64,000 nt of DNA from Metridium senile. Its lineage: Eukaryota; Cnidaria; Anthozoa; Actiniaria; Metridiidae. The stretch lies in the NCBI GenBank assembly GCA_949775045.1, contig OX459100.1, forward strand, positions 18,921,268 to 18,985,267. The letters are read 5' to 3'. Made by a program: the position numbers and the translations under genes. The notes under the pieces were generated by a model. That model searched no databases and was not told where the DNA came from. It saw only the letters and a program-made list of their open reading frames with translations. Positions 1 to 10,571 of the stretch are shown here, piece by piece; position 1 is the first letter of the stretch; every line of letters begins with the position of its first letter.

Positions 1-118
1 CACTTTTACGCAGAATAGAAGATATATATTATTTTTTACGAAAAGCACGATAATAGGATGTGCGCGACAATAGGTAGAACTACCTTATAGACACTTCATT
101 TTTAGCTTTTTACAGCCG

Positions 119-586
119 CTAAATTTCATTTCTTGAGTCAGTCACCCTATATACACAGGCCACATGCTTATTAAAAAGTGGTTTGTTTATAATAAAGTTT
201 AAAGGATTACCTTCTTTTCGTTCATTTGTTACTAAGGCTTGATGACAAACAGCTACACTCGCGGTCGCCACGACTTCCGTGGAGGTTATGCAGTTTCTAA
301 GTTGAAAGTTAGTAATCTTGTCTGCTAGATCTTGCCTTGATGCCGTTACCAACAACTCTTGTAGATCGTCCAGCTTTTTACAGCTAAGTGTACCTGTATT
401 CTCCAACAACCGAAAAAAATCAAAAACTTCCAATAACAAACTTTTTGTATTTTCTCTTTTTGTAACATCATCATCACGACAAACGTTTCCACAGAAAGCG
501 GGAGCCAAAAACTGCATCGTGTCCAAATCATCGCGACTGATTTGGCGAGCGATCTCCAATAGGAGCTTTCTATATTCGCGATCCAT
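119..586 (-). CDS. Death-effector-domain (DED) protein, first coding exon(s); gene probably continues off the left edge
   Basis: The 155-codon frame opens with a true ATG in a good context (gaaaATGG). Residues about 4-95 read as a death effector domain: an N-terminal helix YRKLLLEIARQIS, the DDLDTMQFL segment, a central FDFFRLLE helix, and a final helix with the RxDL charge motif (ASRQDLADKI) that is characteristic of DEDs. DEDs mediate homotypic assembly of apoptosis adaptors and caspases (FADD, caspase-8 families); the exact partner here is unknown. The remaining 60 residues match nothing I recognise. A donor-like AAG|GTAATC on the minus strand would end the exon at 211, so the stop at 119 may be intronic and a caspase, death-domain or other module could lie outside the window. 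The gene is head-to-head with the EEPD1-like gene. DED assignment is fairly sure; the full gene is not visible. Confidence 0.72.
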   Translation of the reverse strand: MDREYRKLLLEIARQISRDDLDTMQFLAPAFCGNVCRDDDVTKRENTKSLLLEVFDFFRLLENTGTLSCKKLDDLQELLVTASRQDLADKITNFQLRNCITSTEVVATASVAVCHQALVTNERKEGNPLNFIINKPLFNKHVACVYRVTDSRNEI

Positions 587-772
587 TTTCAGAAGCGTTC
601 ATTAGCAAGGCATCGCTACATATTCAGTTAACTTAGTAGCGAAGTAAAACATTCCGGGAAATTAGCCAGAAGCCTCTTACTGTTGTGGCAAGTGTCTTCG
701 CGTCTGATTCCGGGAAGGATTCTCAGCGAGGTCACCCGACCGGACGTAGAGCTAATTAAAAAACATATATGT

Positions 773-820
773 TCGACCAGGAGCCCATTACTAGGAACCA
801 GTAGTGGACTCCTGGTTCGA
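773..820. repeat. Imperfect palindrome in the divergent promoter interval
   Basis: Arms at 773-793 and 798-820 both read TCGA(A)CCAGGAG outward-in and are nearly complementary, around the centre CTAG. It sits in the 572-bp gap (587-1158) between the DED gene and the EEPD1-like gene, which holds no other gene that I can see. It could be a transposon remnant or a regulatory palindrome. Confidence 0.5.
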
Positions 821-1158
821 CTTATTTGATTTAGGCTCATATTTAATAATACATTTTAGCAAAAAATGAAAATCACCAATAAAAAAAATACTTAATGTAA
901 AAAAAACAAGGTCGAAAAAAGTCGTACTACCTATATTATAAAAGACCGAAAAGGCCCATGGGGCGGATGATATATGAGGTCAGCGGTTTTATAATTCCCA
1001 GAACAACAAATCGAACTTACCAAACTTCCCAGAAAGAATATTTGTTTACTGAAAGAGGAATCCAGTGTTTATTTAGCACAATATTACCAGCTTGTTTTTA
1101 TCTTACGAAAGATATTTCGAACTTCTATTATTAATTGAGTTTTTTTTAATTCAAAAGC

Positions 1159-4100
1159 ATGGGAAATAAGCCAAGTGTAATAACTAAAGATCAAGATCAA
1201 GGAGAGCCTAGCGCTTCAGAAACCAACAAACCGCACGAAGACGAACATACAAGTGAAGAAATCAGAAATGAAAGCAAGAAGCACACTGTCTCCCTTGATA
1301 AGGTCGGCTCTGAAGACTTGAAGAAAGCAGGAGTACGAGCAGAGATTGCGGAGAAATTAGCCGAGGCATCTTCAAAAGGAAGACTCAAAGGTGTTTGTGA
1401 TGTTGTTCAAGTGCTAGAAAACACTGGAGCTCCTTTGCAAGTGACCTTCGATGGAACTTTCAAAATTGAGAAAGACGCTACTGGTGCATTGTCATTGCAA
1501 CGTCAACAACAACCCCCTCTCAAGAAGAAGAGAAAAAGCTTTAGTTTCCGAAGGTCTTTTAGTAGAAAGAAACGCAAGGAAAGAAGGGAGAGTGACTCTG
1601 ATTGGTTGCCTGATGATGATGAAGAAGAAGGAGGAGAAGAAGGAGGAGAGGATAAAGGAGGAAGAAAGAAGCTAAAACATCGTAAAAAGCATTCATCAAA
1701 AAGTGAAAATGATAACACAAATGATAATGAGGAGCTTGCAGATAATGAAAAACTGGACATCAACACTGCGACAGAAGATGAGTTTGATGATGCAGTTGGC
1801 ATCGGGCCAGCTCTGGCCAAGAAGATAATACAATATAGAGAACAACATGGCTTATTCCATGAGCTTGGGGATCTTGTCGCTATAAGGGGCATCAGCAAAA
1901 GATCACTCAGCAAGTTGTCATCGCATCTAAAGGTTGGAGAACTTGAAGATAATTCTAACAAACCTTGCTCTGATATCAAGCTCAACCCTGTTGCCCGTGA
2001 CAACAGCCTACAATATGGTAAACGTGATGTCGTGCGAATGATATCATGGAATCTCCAGTGTTTCAGCAACGAGAAGCATCTAATGAAGGGGTGATAGAAG
2101 TGATTTGTAAAACAATTTTAGCAAATGGGTAAGTACAACTAAAGTAAAGAACAGTAAGTCCCTGTCAAACGGCAATGATAGTTGATGATAGTTGATAAGA
2201 GATAGCTCCACCTTCAACTATCATCAGCTATCATAGACATTTGAGTCTCTCTATGCAAGTATGAATTTTGAGATCAAATGACAGCATTGTTAACAATTAC
2301 ATATATATACGTACTTGCTTTTGCAAGTAGTTTTGCAGACTTTAAAACAAACTTCTTGTTTATTATCATAAAAAATGTTAACTTAATTTTACTGAAGTTG
2401 GACCTTCGTCAGAGGCTAAAGCTCAAAGCTTCAGTAAAGTTACAATGTAAGTTAACATTTTTTTACAGTGTTATAATTTCATCATATTACCTATCGTTTA
2501 TATCAAACACCAACGCAGCCTATACTAGTTTACTCGCTAGTTTCTATTTGCTTGTCTTTTACAGACGTTCCTTTCATAATGTGGAAAAAAATCAGATAGC
2601 AATGTGTAAAAGGCATTCTTTAACTGCTGTCAATCAAAATATTTATTGATGGCATCGTAAACCACCTTTTCATGATTAATGTTGGTTGTCATGTGATGAA
2701 AAGCACTGTATATTAACTGCTCAAGACTATTTCCAGTATAACATTCAAGACCAAATCACAACACTGCTAAGTTTCATACTTTCAACCACTTGATTTTCCA
2801 GACATTAAAAATAAACTCCACAGATCGGCATACTTGACATTTATGATTGATGGAAACTGCATGTGTATGTAACAGAATATATAGAGTCTACTGCAGAATT
2901 TGGTATAGGCAGTCACATAATGGTTATTATGAAAGGTAGAAAAATATAGAATCAAACACTCACTTCACAAACTCTGTGTGCATATAGCAAACATTGGTGG
3001 TAAATTACTGTCATTACAACAGATGACAAATTTTTCTTAACCCTATATAATATTGAATAACCATTATGTGACTGCCTACACCAAGTAGTTACCCAGAATG
3101 TTTCCAAGAATGAAAAGCAGTCATTATTAATTGTTACATAATTATACAAACCATCCAACATTTGTAATTGTATTGTGTTACATATATCTCAAAGCTCTAT
3201 CCTAATATCTTTTCTTCTTGCCTAACAGGGTTAGCCTGGCTGTTTTCCAAGAGATTGGTGATGAGGAAGCCATTTTGAAGGTGAGTGTCTGTGATGATGG
3301 TTATATTTTTGGGGAATTGGAATAGGAAGGGACATGTTCTATTGTTTCAACACGGAAATCTAAAATCACCGAGGCCATTAATCTTTTTCTTCTCTATTTC
3401 CTCGATTGTGAAAGATTTCACTTGTTTCTTCACATTTTTAATCCAATTTGTGGGGATTTCTTGTTAATTAATTTAAAAGCTTCTGTTCGCCATTCTTCCA
3501 AATTAATCCTCTCACCCTCTTTTTTTTTGCTGCAGTTTACCAAAATTGGTAGTGATTTTGCTAAAATGTTGCACAACTTTGAAGCCAGTTTTGTGTTGCA
3601 TGCAACAGTCATAAGCAAGTTGTATGGTTAACTTACACAAAGCAATTTGTGCCGTAAGGATGGCGTCATCGAGTTACGTGTGATACAAATGTAGTTATAG
3701 GGAAAAGTTGTACCGATTAAATTGGCCTTTATAATTTATTTATAAGCACTACATAATTGCTGCAAGCAAACTAATGTGGTTGGGCTTCCTGTGTTGCTTA
3801 TGGCTGCGTAGATCCCGGGCATTTTATGGTCTTAAAGCAACTAGATTTTGTGCATAAATTATCGTGGTGGGAGATGATTTCTGTGCACTGGGTCGAGACG
3901 ATATCGACTCACGGTCAATGGTCAGCGGTACCAACTTATATGCAATACATATTGTCAGTGACTGCTGTGCTCAAATTATGGGATGTCACATCATGCTTCG
4001 TACATTCAAATTTAACTAGGCTAAGTCATCAAATTATCCGAGTTGTATAATGTCAAAATCAAACTTATTTATTACTGGAAGCATTGATCAAGGTCACAAA

Positions 4101-7100
4101 CAAAGTTATTGAACATAATGCTTACATATTCGCTTACTGAATAGCCATGCAAGGTTGGTCTGCCTGTGGAATATTATGTAAACAGCTCATTTATAACTAT
4201 CATCGAACAAATAACTATTATTTTATTGTACCATTTTGCACTCGCTTGCAGCATTTCACTCAAGTACATAATGTAACGACTAATATTTAGTAATATCATG
4301 CATGATGTGATGTAAATTTTATAATGTTTCAGATAAAAGAGCAACTGAATCATCCTACAATCAAAGGACTAAAGAAACTAAAGAACAGCAAAGCCAACTG
4401 GGAGTGTATTACATCTGATGTTGCTGGCCCCATGTTTAGGGTGAGTTGCATTTTTGTAGTCACATGTGCCAAAGTCTCTCAGAGTTTGTATTTGCTTTTA
4501 CCTTTGTTCTATTATAGTTTCCAAAAGTCATAAAATATTTGAAATAAATCTCGCACTCTGATTGGCTAAGAAGCATTCTCTATAATTCAACAGAGCACGG
4601 AGCGTCTATTCGTTTGATTTTAACAACTGAATATTTTATAAAAGAAATAGAAAACTCGACAGCAATGCTCTGTCGAGTTATAGAGCACTTGGAAAGTTTA
4701 AGTAGACTCAAGAAGCACTTAAAAGCACTCTGCTATGAGTCATACTTCTCCAAATGCTTCTCTCGTCTTCTTAAAATTCCAGCATGCTCTATAACTCTAT
4801 TAATATTTATAATTCAAAGTATCTCTATATTTTTCTGACTACATGTTAATAAATAATATGCATTTCCTCCAGTCCAAGGAGTACAATGGATTTCTGTTTG
4901 ACAAAAGCCGTGGTATTGATGTGACAAGTCATGATTTGATTGAGAAGCCATCCAAAGGAAAGAAACAATTCAGCAGAAGGACGTTTCTTGGTTATTTCAA
5001 GGTACACTACAAGTTTTTAACATTTTAATCTTAAATGGAAACTAGTGAGTAAACTATTATAGGCTGCATCGGAGTTTGATATAAACGATGGGTAATAGAA
5101 TGAAATTTGTAACACCTTAAAAACGTTGACATTTCAAGCTTTAGCCCTTCGTCAGAGTAAAAAGAAATTCACTCTGACAAAGGGCTAGAGCTTGAAACGT
5201 CAGTAAAAGTAAGTCAACATTTTTATAGTGTTACAAATTTCATTATATTACCTATCATTTTAATCTTAGCTTTTTGTCTGTCTGTATAATATTGGAGCTG
5301 CAACTTAAAAATACCCCTTAATGTACAATAAATTAAAAATTGCAAGGGGCATTTAAAAATGCATTTAGTTAAGATTTTTATCTTTATCAGAACTTTATAG
5401 CCAGCTCTGTTTTGTATCTATTTATTTAATGTATTATTTTTTCTTTAATAGGGCTCCATTCAAATTAGCTATGCTAAACTAGATACCCTGCATAAATATT
5501 GTTTACATTTACAATAAAATAAAAAAAACGCTAACTCTGTAGAAGGGCTAAAGCTTGAAATGCCAGTAAAGTTACATTAACATTTTTTTACAGTGTTACA
5601 AATTTCTTTCTATTGCATTTTGGTTTAATCTCACACAAGCGTTGGGGAGAATCGGACCACACTCACTACAACGACATTAAATATTTTAGCACGCAATCCT
5701 GGTTATGTGTTGATGTTTCCAGTGGAAGGCAACCAGAGAACCGTAAAACCCTTGTGGCATGAAAAAAAAAAAACACTTCAAACAAACTTAACTCACATGT
5801 ACTATGGAATCCACCATAGTGTGCAATCATAGAAAATAAACACAGCCTGTCTCCACCCACAAATGCCAACCTTTTAGTCTGCATTCCTTTGTGTAGATTG
5901 TACTATTTTTAGATTGAGTGTGAGAAATACCTATAAAAGGTTTTTTGACAAATCAACATAATGAATACAAGTGGTAAGAGATTTGTTGGTGAAGAAAGGC
6001 AGTGTTTTTTCCCTACAATTCCACACTACGGTGGATTCCATAGTAATTCTTGCCCAAGCCAGGACTTGAACCTGAACAAAAGAAACAAGAATCACCCATA
6101 TCATGCCTGAGCTACCCCATCTACATTGTATTAATTCTCATATAATATTATCTTGTTGGCCGTTTGTCTTTCTAGGCAGCAGGGTTTGACTTTGTTGTTG
6201 TCAGTGTTCATCTAAAGGCAACTGGTCTTGCTAATGAAGATATCGGCAAACTGCAGGTAATTAACATGATTGACAAATAGTGCTGGTATTGTGTTGATAA
6301 TGAGATGATAAAAGTGACGGTGCTAGTGATGATGATGATGATAACGATTGTTAATTGTAATAATGACAAAAGTGATGATAATTTATGGTAAATTAAATGA
6401 TGGTGATTATGATTATTATTGTTACGATGGTGATGATGACAAAAGTGATGATTATGATAATGATGATTATATTATTATATGATGATGATGATGATGATGA
6501 CAGTGATGTTGATAATTATATTAAGGTGACTGGCTACTTTTGAACGCATTTGAACGTTCGATTCGAGCCCACGATGTGCGCGTGCACGAAAACCACTGAA
6601 TAAAATACAAAATTTTATTAAGGAACCATGCAAGTTTTGAGCTTCAACAGAGCAAAACCCTCGAATTTTGCACGGGACTACATACTTTCATTATGCTTAA
6701 TTGAAAGAACCTAATAAAATCTACGTTATATCAAAGTTTTTCAAAAAGTTAATTTTTATAACGTACAAAAAAATAGATTCATGCGAGTTTTGAAATCACT
6801 GAAAGGACAAAATATGACAGATCAAGTTATTTCTTTGTCTTTTATTCAAAACCATCCATGTTGTATTTTAGAATGATTCATTACCCGGCATTTGTGCTTG
6901 ATATAGTATGAAAAAAAACTATTTTCTTATGAGTTTTGATTTTTTTCATATCACTTCTGTTTTCGCAAGTTTTTCTTCAAAATCTTGCATGTAGGCATCC
7001 ATTAAATGCTGATTATCTCGAAAACAAGCGCAGGACACCCCATTTTTCTTTTCATATTTGGAATCAGCATTAAATTTCACATTAAAGAATCGTAGTTTAA

Positions 7101-10100
7101 AGAAAAGTTTAACATTATTTCCAAAAGTAGCCAGTCACCTTAAGTCATCAACTTTGTTATTTACATTAACAGAAAGAGCTGGCTCATATTCCTGATGTTA
7201 TTTCAGCTATCAAAGATAAGATTCCAGGTCAGTTTTTAGTTTAGAAAGGCTTGCCTTTCACTCTTTTGTTTTTATCATTCTGCATAAGATATAAACCTAT
7301 TTCAAACATTTTTTTTTTTTTTAACAACATTTTATTAAGCAACACATAAAACATTTACAATAAATATAGAATAGTACGTTATTTACAATTAATGAAAAAT
7401 ACACTATAAGAGTACACTTCTAGATTTTACATTTAAATATACCTATTTCAAACATTATTGTCACAATCAAAGATGCATGCACACTGTAGCCTGTAAAGGA
7501 TGTTGGTATTTCTTCTCCTCACAGTTATTGATTATTCATAGCACATTTTGGTTGTACGTGTTTGTGTTATATGACCATCACACCTTGTTGTGGTAGTAGA
7601 GAATAAAACAAATATTTCTTGAAAAATACATGTGAAAAGTCACAAATTATGTTTGTATAACCGACATCCTTTGCAGGCTTTAGAGCCTAAGACTGTTGCT
7701 TTCGCTACGGCAACATTTTGTTGTACACATTAATGTAGATACTTGTATATTAAGTATTACAGTTTGTACTTGAAAGGATTTTATTTCAATCTTTTACAGC
7801 GGTATTCTGACATTTAGCTTTAATTTACAGGAGAAAAAGACACTCTGATTGTTGGTGATTTCAATTTAGAACCAGAAGGAGAAGGCAAGAAAAATAGCAT
7901 TATGAACACAACTTTGTCATTTTGATTACATGTTTTCACAAAAGTTTGACCCGTAAGGAGTCTGACTGCATGCTCATAGTAGCCTACTCTGCAGGCAACT
8001 TATTTTCTGCCTTTGGGCTTCCTTTGTAAGAGTTTTATTGACCAGACTTCTACAGAGAGATACCTTTGGAGTAGACTAATTTCAGTGTGGGTTTTCTTTC
8101 TCTTATCTATAGCATTTCATATAATTAAAAAGCAGTCAAACTTATTTTGGCACACAAGACTGTGCCTCTTTAATTTCCCTTCAGAAAGGCTTGTTTTGGT
8201 CAAAAACTTACAGACACTTGTGGAGTCTTAAGCCTTCTCTAGTAGAGGGGCACCTAGATGCTTTTCTATGAATAGCGAGGAATATTATTGTTATATTATA
8301 TTATATTTATAACCTCTTAAGGCCTGGGGAAACTGCTTCAACATTAAATGCTTCAACATTCGTTCGATTTTGTTGAATGCCAATGTTGAGGCCGTTTGCC
8401 CACCCTTTCAACATTGTTGAAACATGTTGAATAGATGTTGAATTGAAGTTGAAAGAGTTTAAACGTGTTTAAACTTTGCTTCAACATCCATTCACCATTT
8501 CTTTTGTTCTGTGAATGTTGAATCAGAGTTGAAGTCGTTTGCCCTGCTCTGTTCAACATTGTTGAACATGTGCATTTAGTGGTCTTTCAAATACATAACA
8601 AATTTCAACAATGTTGAAAGGGGCTGGCAAACAGTTTCAACATTGCAATTTGAGGTAAATGTTAGAACTGTTTGCCCACCTATGTTCAACATCGTTCAAC
8701 AACAATTCAACAAAGTCGAACAAATGTTGAAGCAAATGTTGAAGCTGTTTGCCCGGGCCTTTATAAGTAATAAATATTTTGTAATTATTGTTTTATTCAC
8801 AGAGTTTGATTCATTCCGTAAAGCAAAGATGTGCAATCTTATTCCTGGTACAATGCACACAAACATTAGCACTGCTAATATGGATGGGTCAAAGTGTTAT
8901 GATAACATATGGATTGGTAGCCATACACAGGATCATCACTCCACAGGACGCGCAGGTTATTGTTGATCATTATTGTTAACAGGTTCCCATTTAAATCTGT
9001 ACTTTCCCATTTAAATCTTTACTTATGCAAATTGTGTTGATGTGTGCTAAACATGCACAGATCAACCAATCAGAGAAGTTCACTTCAGAAATAATACACT
9101 CTGATTGGTTGATCTGTGTGTTTAGTGCACATAAACACAATTTGCATAAGTACAGATTTAAATGGGAAAGTACAGATTTAAATGGGAACCTGTTTGTTAT
9201 AAATAGCACAGTGACTCTCTCTGAACGACCATTCTCATAAGCGACTATCTTCCGTAAGCAACCATTATTTCAATTTCCATTTTGTTTCCCATATAAACTC
9301 TGTAAAAAATCTCTCTTACCTTTAAGGTTTGCATTTTGGACTTTTTCATTGTTTTTGTAAAGCGCTATGAGCTATTCGAGAGATATAGCGCTATATAAAT
9401 GAGTCATATTATTATTATTATTATTATTATTATTTAATATTTCCTTTCTCATAAACAACCATCCAGAGTCATTAGACTGCTGCCTTTTGGAAAACATTAC
9501 CTAAAACATCTTAAAAAGTACCATGGCGGAAAAAATATGCCAAACAAATAGTTAAGATACAATAATTTTGAAATTTGTTGATAATTTTTGACATGTGTCC
9601 AGACTTCTTACAAATTAGGCATGGTTTGGGCTTCCTGTGTAAAGGTCCTCGTTAGAGACCATGTTCTGTAAACGACCACTTTCTTCTTGTCTGTAGGTGC
9701 TCTCTTGTGTATTTGTTTAGTTGAAATCAACATAATGCCACTGACTGACTACGCCCATCCAAAAATATTTAGATTTGTTGCATGGTTTACACCCAATTTC
9801 ATAGAGGTTGTCTTGTTCAACATTGATCATAGAAGCTGTTTATGTTGGCCATTCACTTACAATAAATGACTATTATTTATAAATAAATAGATCCCCTGTT
9901 TGTATCTCTATCTTGTAATTACACCTATTTCAAAAATTGTTGTCTCAATCATTGCTACAGTCCACACACTGAAGCCTGCAAAGGATGTCGGTATTTCTTC
10001 TCTTGCTAACGATCTATTCATAGCATATTTTTGGTTGTACATGTTTATGCCAAATGTCCATAACAAGTTCTTGCAGTGGTGGTGATGAAACAAATATTTC

Positions 10101-10458
10101 TTTGAATAAACGTGTAATAAATCACAAATTATGTTCATATTACCGACATCCTTTGCAGGTTTTAGAGTGTGGACTGTAGCTTCGGTTGCGACAGGGTTTT
10201 TTTGGAAAGAGGTGTACAATATTTAACAATATATTAAAACATACAAAATAGTGTAATTAAAATTTGATTCATATTTCATTCTTTTCAGGAGTAATTCGTA
10301 ATGGAATGACCCATCGCTTGATACCAAACGGATGGTCAAACAACGGTGTCGTATCTGACCATTGCCCAGTGTGGGGAGAGTTCTACTGTGACCGTGACAT
10401 GGATAAAACATCTGGGAATGAAGACGTTGAAGACATAGTCATCCAAACAAAAGATTGA
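1159..10458 (+). CDS. EEPD1: EEPD1-like endonuclease/exonuclease/phosphatase family protein (9 exons; apparent frameshift in exon 1)
   Basis: Exons are 1159-2128, 3229-3280, 4333-4440, 4873-5001, 6176-6256, 7173-7227, 7831-7884, 8803-8955 and 10289-10458, giving about 590 residues (human EEPD1 has 569). The N-terminus MGNKPS fits N-myristoylation. Residues about 44-92 look like a divergent helix-hairpin-helix (HhH). Residues 122-141 are a basic KSFSFRRSF segment resembling the MARCKS effector domain, followed by an acidic run (about 146-165). A clear HhH lies at about 199-258 (DINTATEDEF, GIGPALAKKI). The metal-dependent catalytic fold follows, with all hallmark residues: SWNLQ, FQEIG, VSVHLKA, GDFNLEP, DNIWI and SDHCPV. 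Family members act in DNA fork repair and, in macrophages, cholesterol efflux at the membrane. All introns are GT-AG except intron 7, which has a GC donor. The literal exon 1 frame stops at 2092-2094; homologous sequence resumes one base back (GCA at 2076), so a single base appears to be missing near 2076. Identity is secure; whether the allele is functional is not. Confidence 0.9.
2176..2233. repeat. Hairpin in intron 1
   Basis: Arms of 20 bases at 2176-2195 and 2214-2233, built on TGATAGTTGATGATAG, are complementary with about one mismatch around an 18-base loop. Confidence 0.55.
2371..2548. repeat. Dispersed repeat family A, copy 1
   Basis: It carries the family signature: a CTTCGTCAGAGGCTAAAGC segment, then a T-rich piece ending in ACAGTGTTA, then TTACCTATCGTTTATATC, then ACTAGTTTACTCGCTAG. 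The same modules recur at seven other places in this window. It lies in intron 1 of the EEPD1-like gene and is partly palindromic. No coding capacity is seen. Confidence 0.75.
4653..4679. repeat. Perfect 10-bp stem hairpin in intron 3
   Basis: AACTCGACAG at 4653-4662 and its exact complement at 4670-4679 flank a 7-base loop. The surrounding 4570-4810 has looser inverted similarity (AGCATTCTCTATAA against TATAGAGC and GCTCTATAAC), suggesting a decayed foldback element. Confidence 0.45.
5037..5256. repeat. Dispersed repeat family A, copy 2 (foldback form)
   Basis: Starts GGAAACTAGTGAGTAAAC and runs through TTTAGCCCTTCGTCAGAG and its inverted partner CTCTGACAAAGGGCTAGAGC to TTACCTATC. The two halves are inverted copies, so the element folds back on itself. 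It lies in intron 4 of the EEPD1-like gene. Confidence 0.78.
5534..5615. repeat. Dispersed repeat family A, copy 3 (fragment)
   Basis: Only the half from AGAAGGGCTAAAGCTTGAAA to CAGTGTTACAAATTTC is present. It lies in intron 4 of the EEPD1-like gene. Confidence 0.65.
6300..6520. repeat. GAT-rich microsatellite tract in intron 5
   Basis: Imperfect GATGAT runs (longest about 6478-6500) with GTGATGATAA interruptions. The tract abuts the TTAA-flanked element that follows. Confidence 0.8.
6521..7143. mobile_element. TTAA-flanked MITE, piggyBac-like, in intron 5
   Basis: The element at 6525-7139 begins GGTGACTGGCTACTTTTG and ends with the exact reverse complement. Each side is flanked by TTAA (6521-6524 and 7140-7143). 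A TTAA target duplication is the hallmark of the piggyBac superfamily. At about 615 bp with no long reading frame it must be non-autonomous. Near-identical terminal repeats suggest a fairly recent insertion. Confidence 0.75.
7289..7735. mobile_element. TACACCT-type MITE family B, copy 1 (interrupted)
   Basis: A left end resembling ACCTATTTC is followed by a CTGTAGCCTGTAAAGGATGT module, a central module with TTTGGTTGTACGTGTTTGTG, and an inverted right arm (ACCGACATCCTTTGCAGGC) ending near TTGTACAC. Three further copies lie at 9920, 16379 and 44431. This copy sits in intron 6 of the EEPD1-like gene and is split by a later retrocopy at 7311-7440. Confidence 0.72.
7311..7440 (-). mobile_element. 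Short poly(A) retrocopy with 16-bp target duplication
   Basis: On the minus strand the insert ends in AATAAA, about 8 further bases, then a run of 12 A's. ACCTATTTCAAACATT occurs exactly on both sides (7295-7310 and 7441-7456), a target-site duplication of the length LINE machinery makes. The source transcript is not recognised; the copy is about 130 bp and 5'-truncated. Confidence 0.75.
8010..8310 (+). mobile_element. LINE 3'-end remnant, family D copy 1
   Basis: The stretch from about 8180 (AGGCTTGTTTTGGTCAAAAAC), through NLQTLVES and CTAGTAGAGGGGCACCTAG, to an ATT-rich tail matches the copy at 38290-38574 on the other strand. That copy still encodes a reverse-transcriptase-type C-terminus. 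This one is more decayed and sits in intron 7. Confidence 0.6.
8320..8761. mobile_element. Palindromic MITE family C, copy 1
   Basis: Terminal inverted repeats of about 58 bp begin AGGCCTGGGGAAACTGCTTC and end with the matching GCCCGGGCCT. The interior is full of the motif TTCAACATTGTTGAA. A second copy is at 51671-52121. Non-coding; lies in intron 7 of the EEPD1-like gene. Confidence 0.8.
8979..9193. mobile_element. Foldback MITE family E, copy 1
   Basis: An almost complete palindrome: ACAGGTTCCCATTTAAATC at the left, its complement at the right, and an inner pair around GATCAACCAATCAGAG. TA precedes the left end, fitting a TA target site. It starts only 23 bp after the exon 8 donor of the EEPD1-like gene. 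A second copy is at 42739-42951. Confidence 0.82.
9341..9434 (+). mobile_element. Retroelement-like 3' tail with ATT repeat
   Basis: TTTGTAAAGCGCTATGAGC, then AGCGCTATATAAATGAG, then (ATT)n. The AGCGCTATATAAAT hairpin plus a trinucleotide tail is a recurrent 3' end of invertebrate SINE/LINE-type repeats. The body is not recognisable. Confidence 0.5.
9920..10216. mobile_element. TACACCT-type MITE family B, copy 2
   Basis: Ends read TACACCTATTTCAAAAA and GGAAAGAGGTGTA. Inner arms CTACAGTCCACACACTGAAG and its inverted partner near 10160-10180 flank a unique centre. It is the most complete of four copies here and lies in intron 8 of the EEPD1-like gene. Confidence 0.8.
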
Positions 10459-10571
10459 ACACTACTATCCCCCCTCCCCTAGGGAGATCCCAAGAGGGTG
10501 ATACAAAGAAGTGAGAGAACAAGGCATTAGGTTAGTGGGAAAAGTTTTTAGTAATAGACTGTGATATAGAA

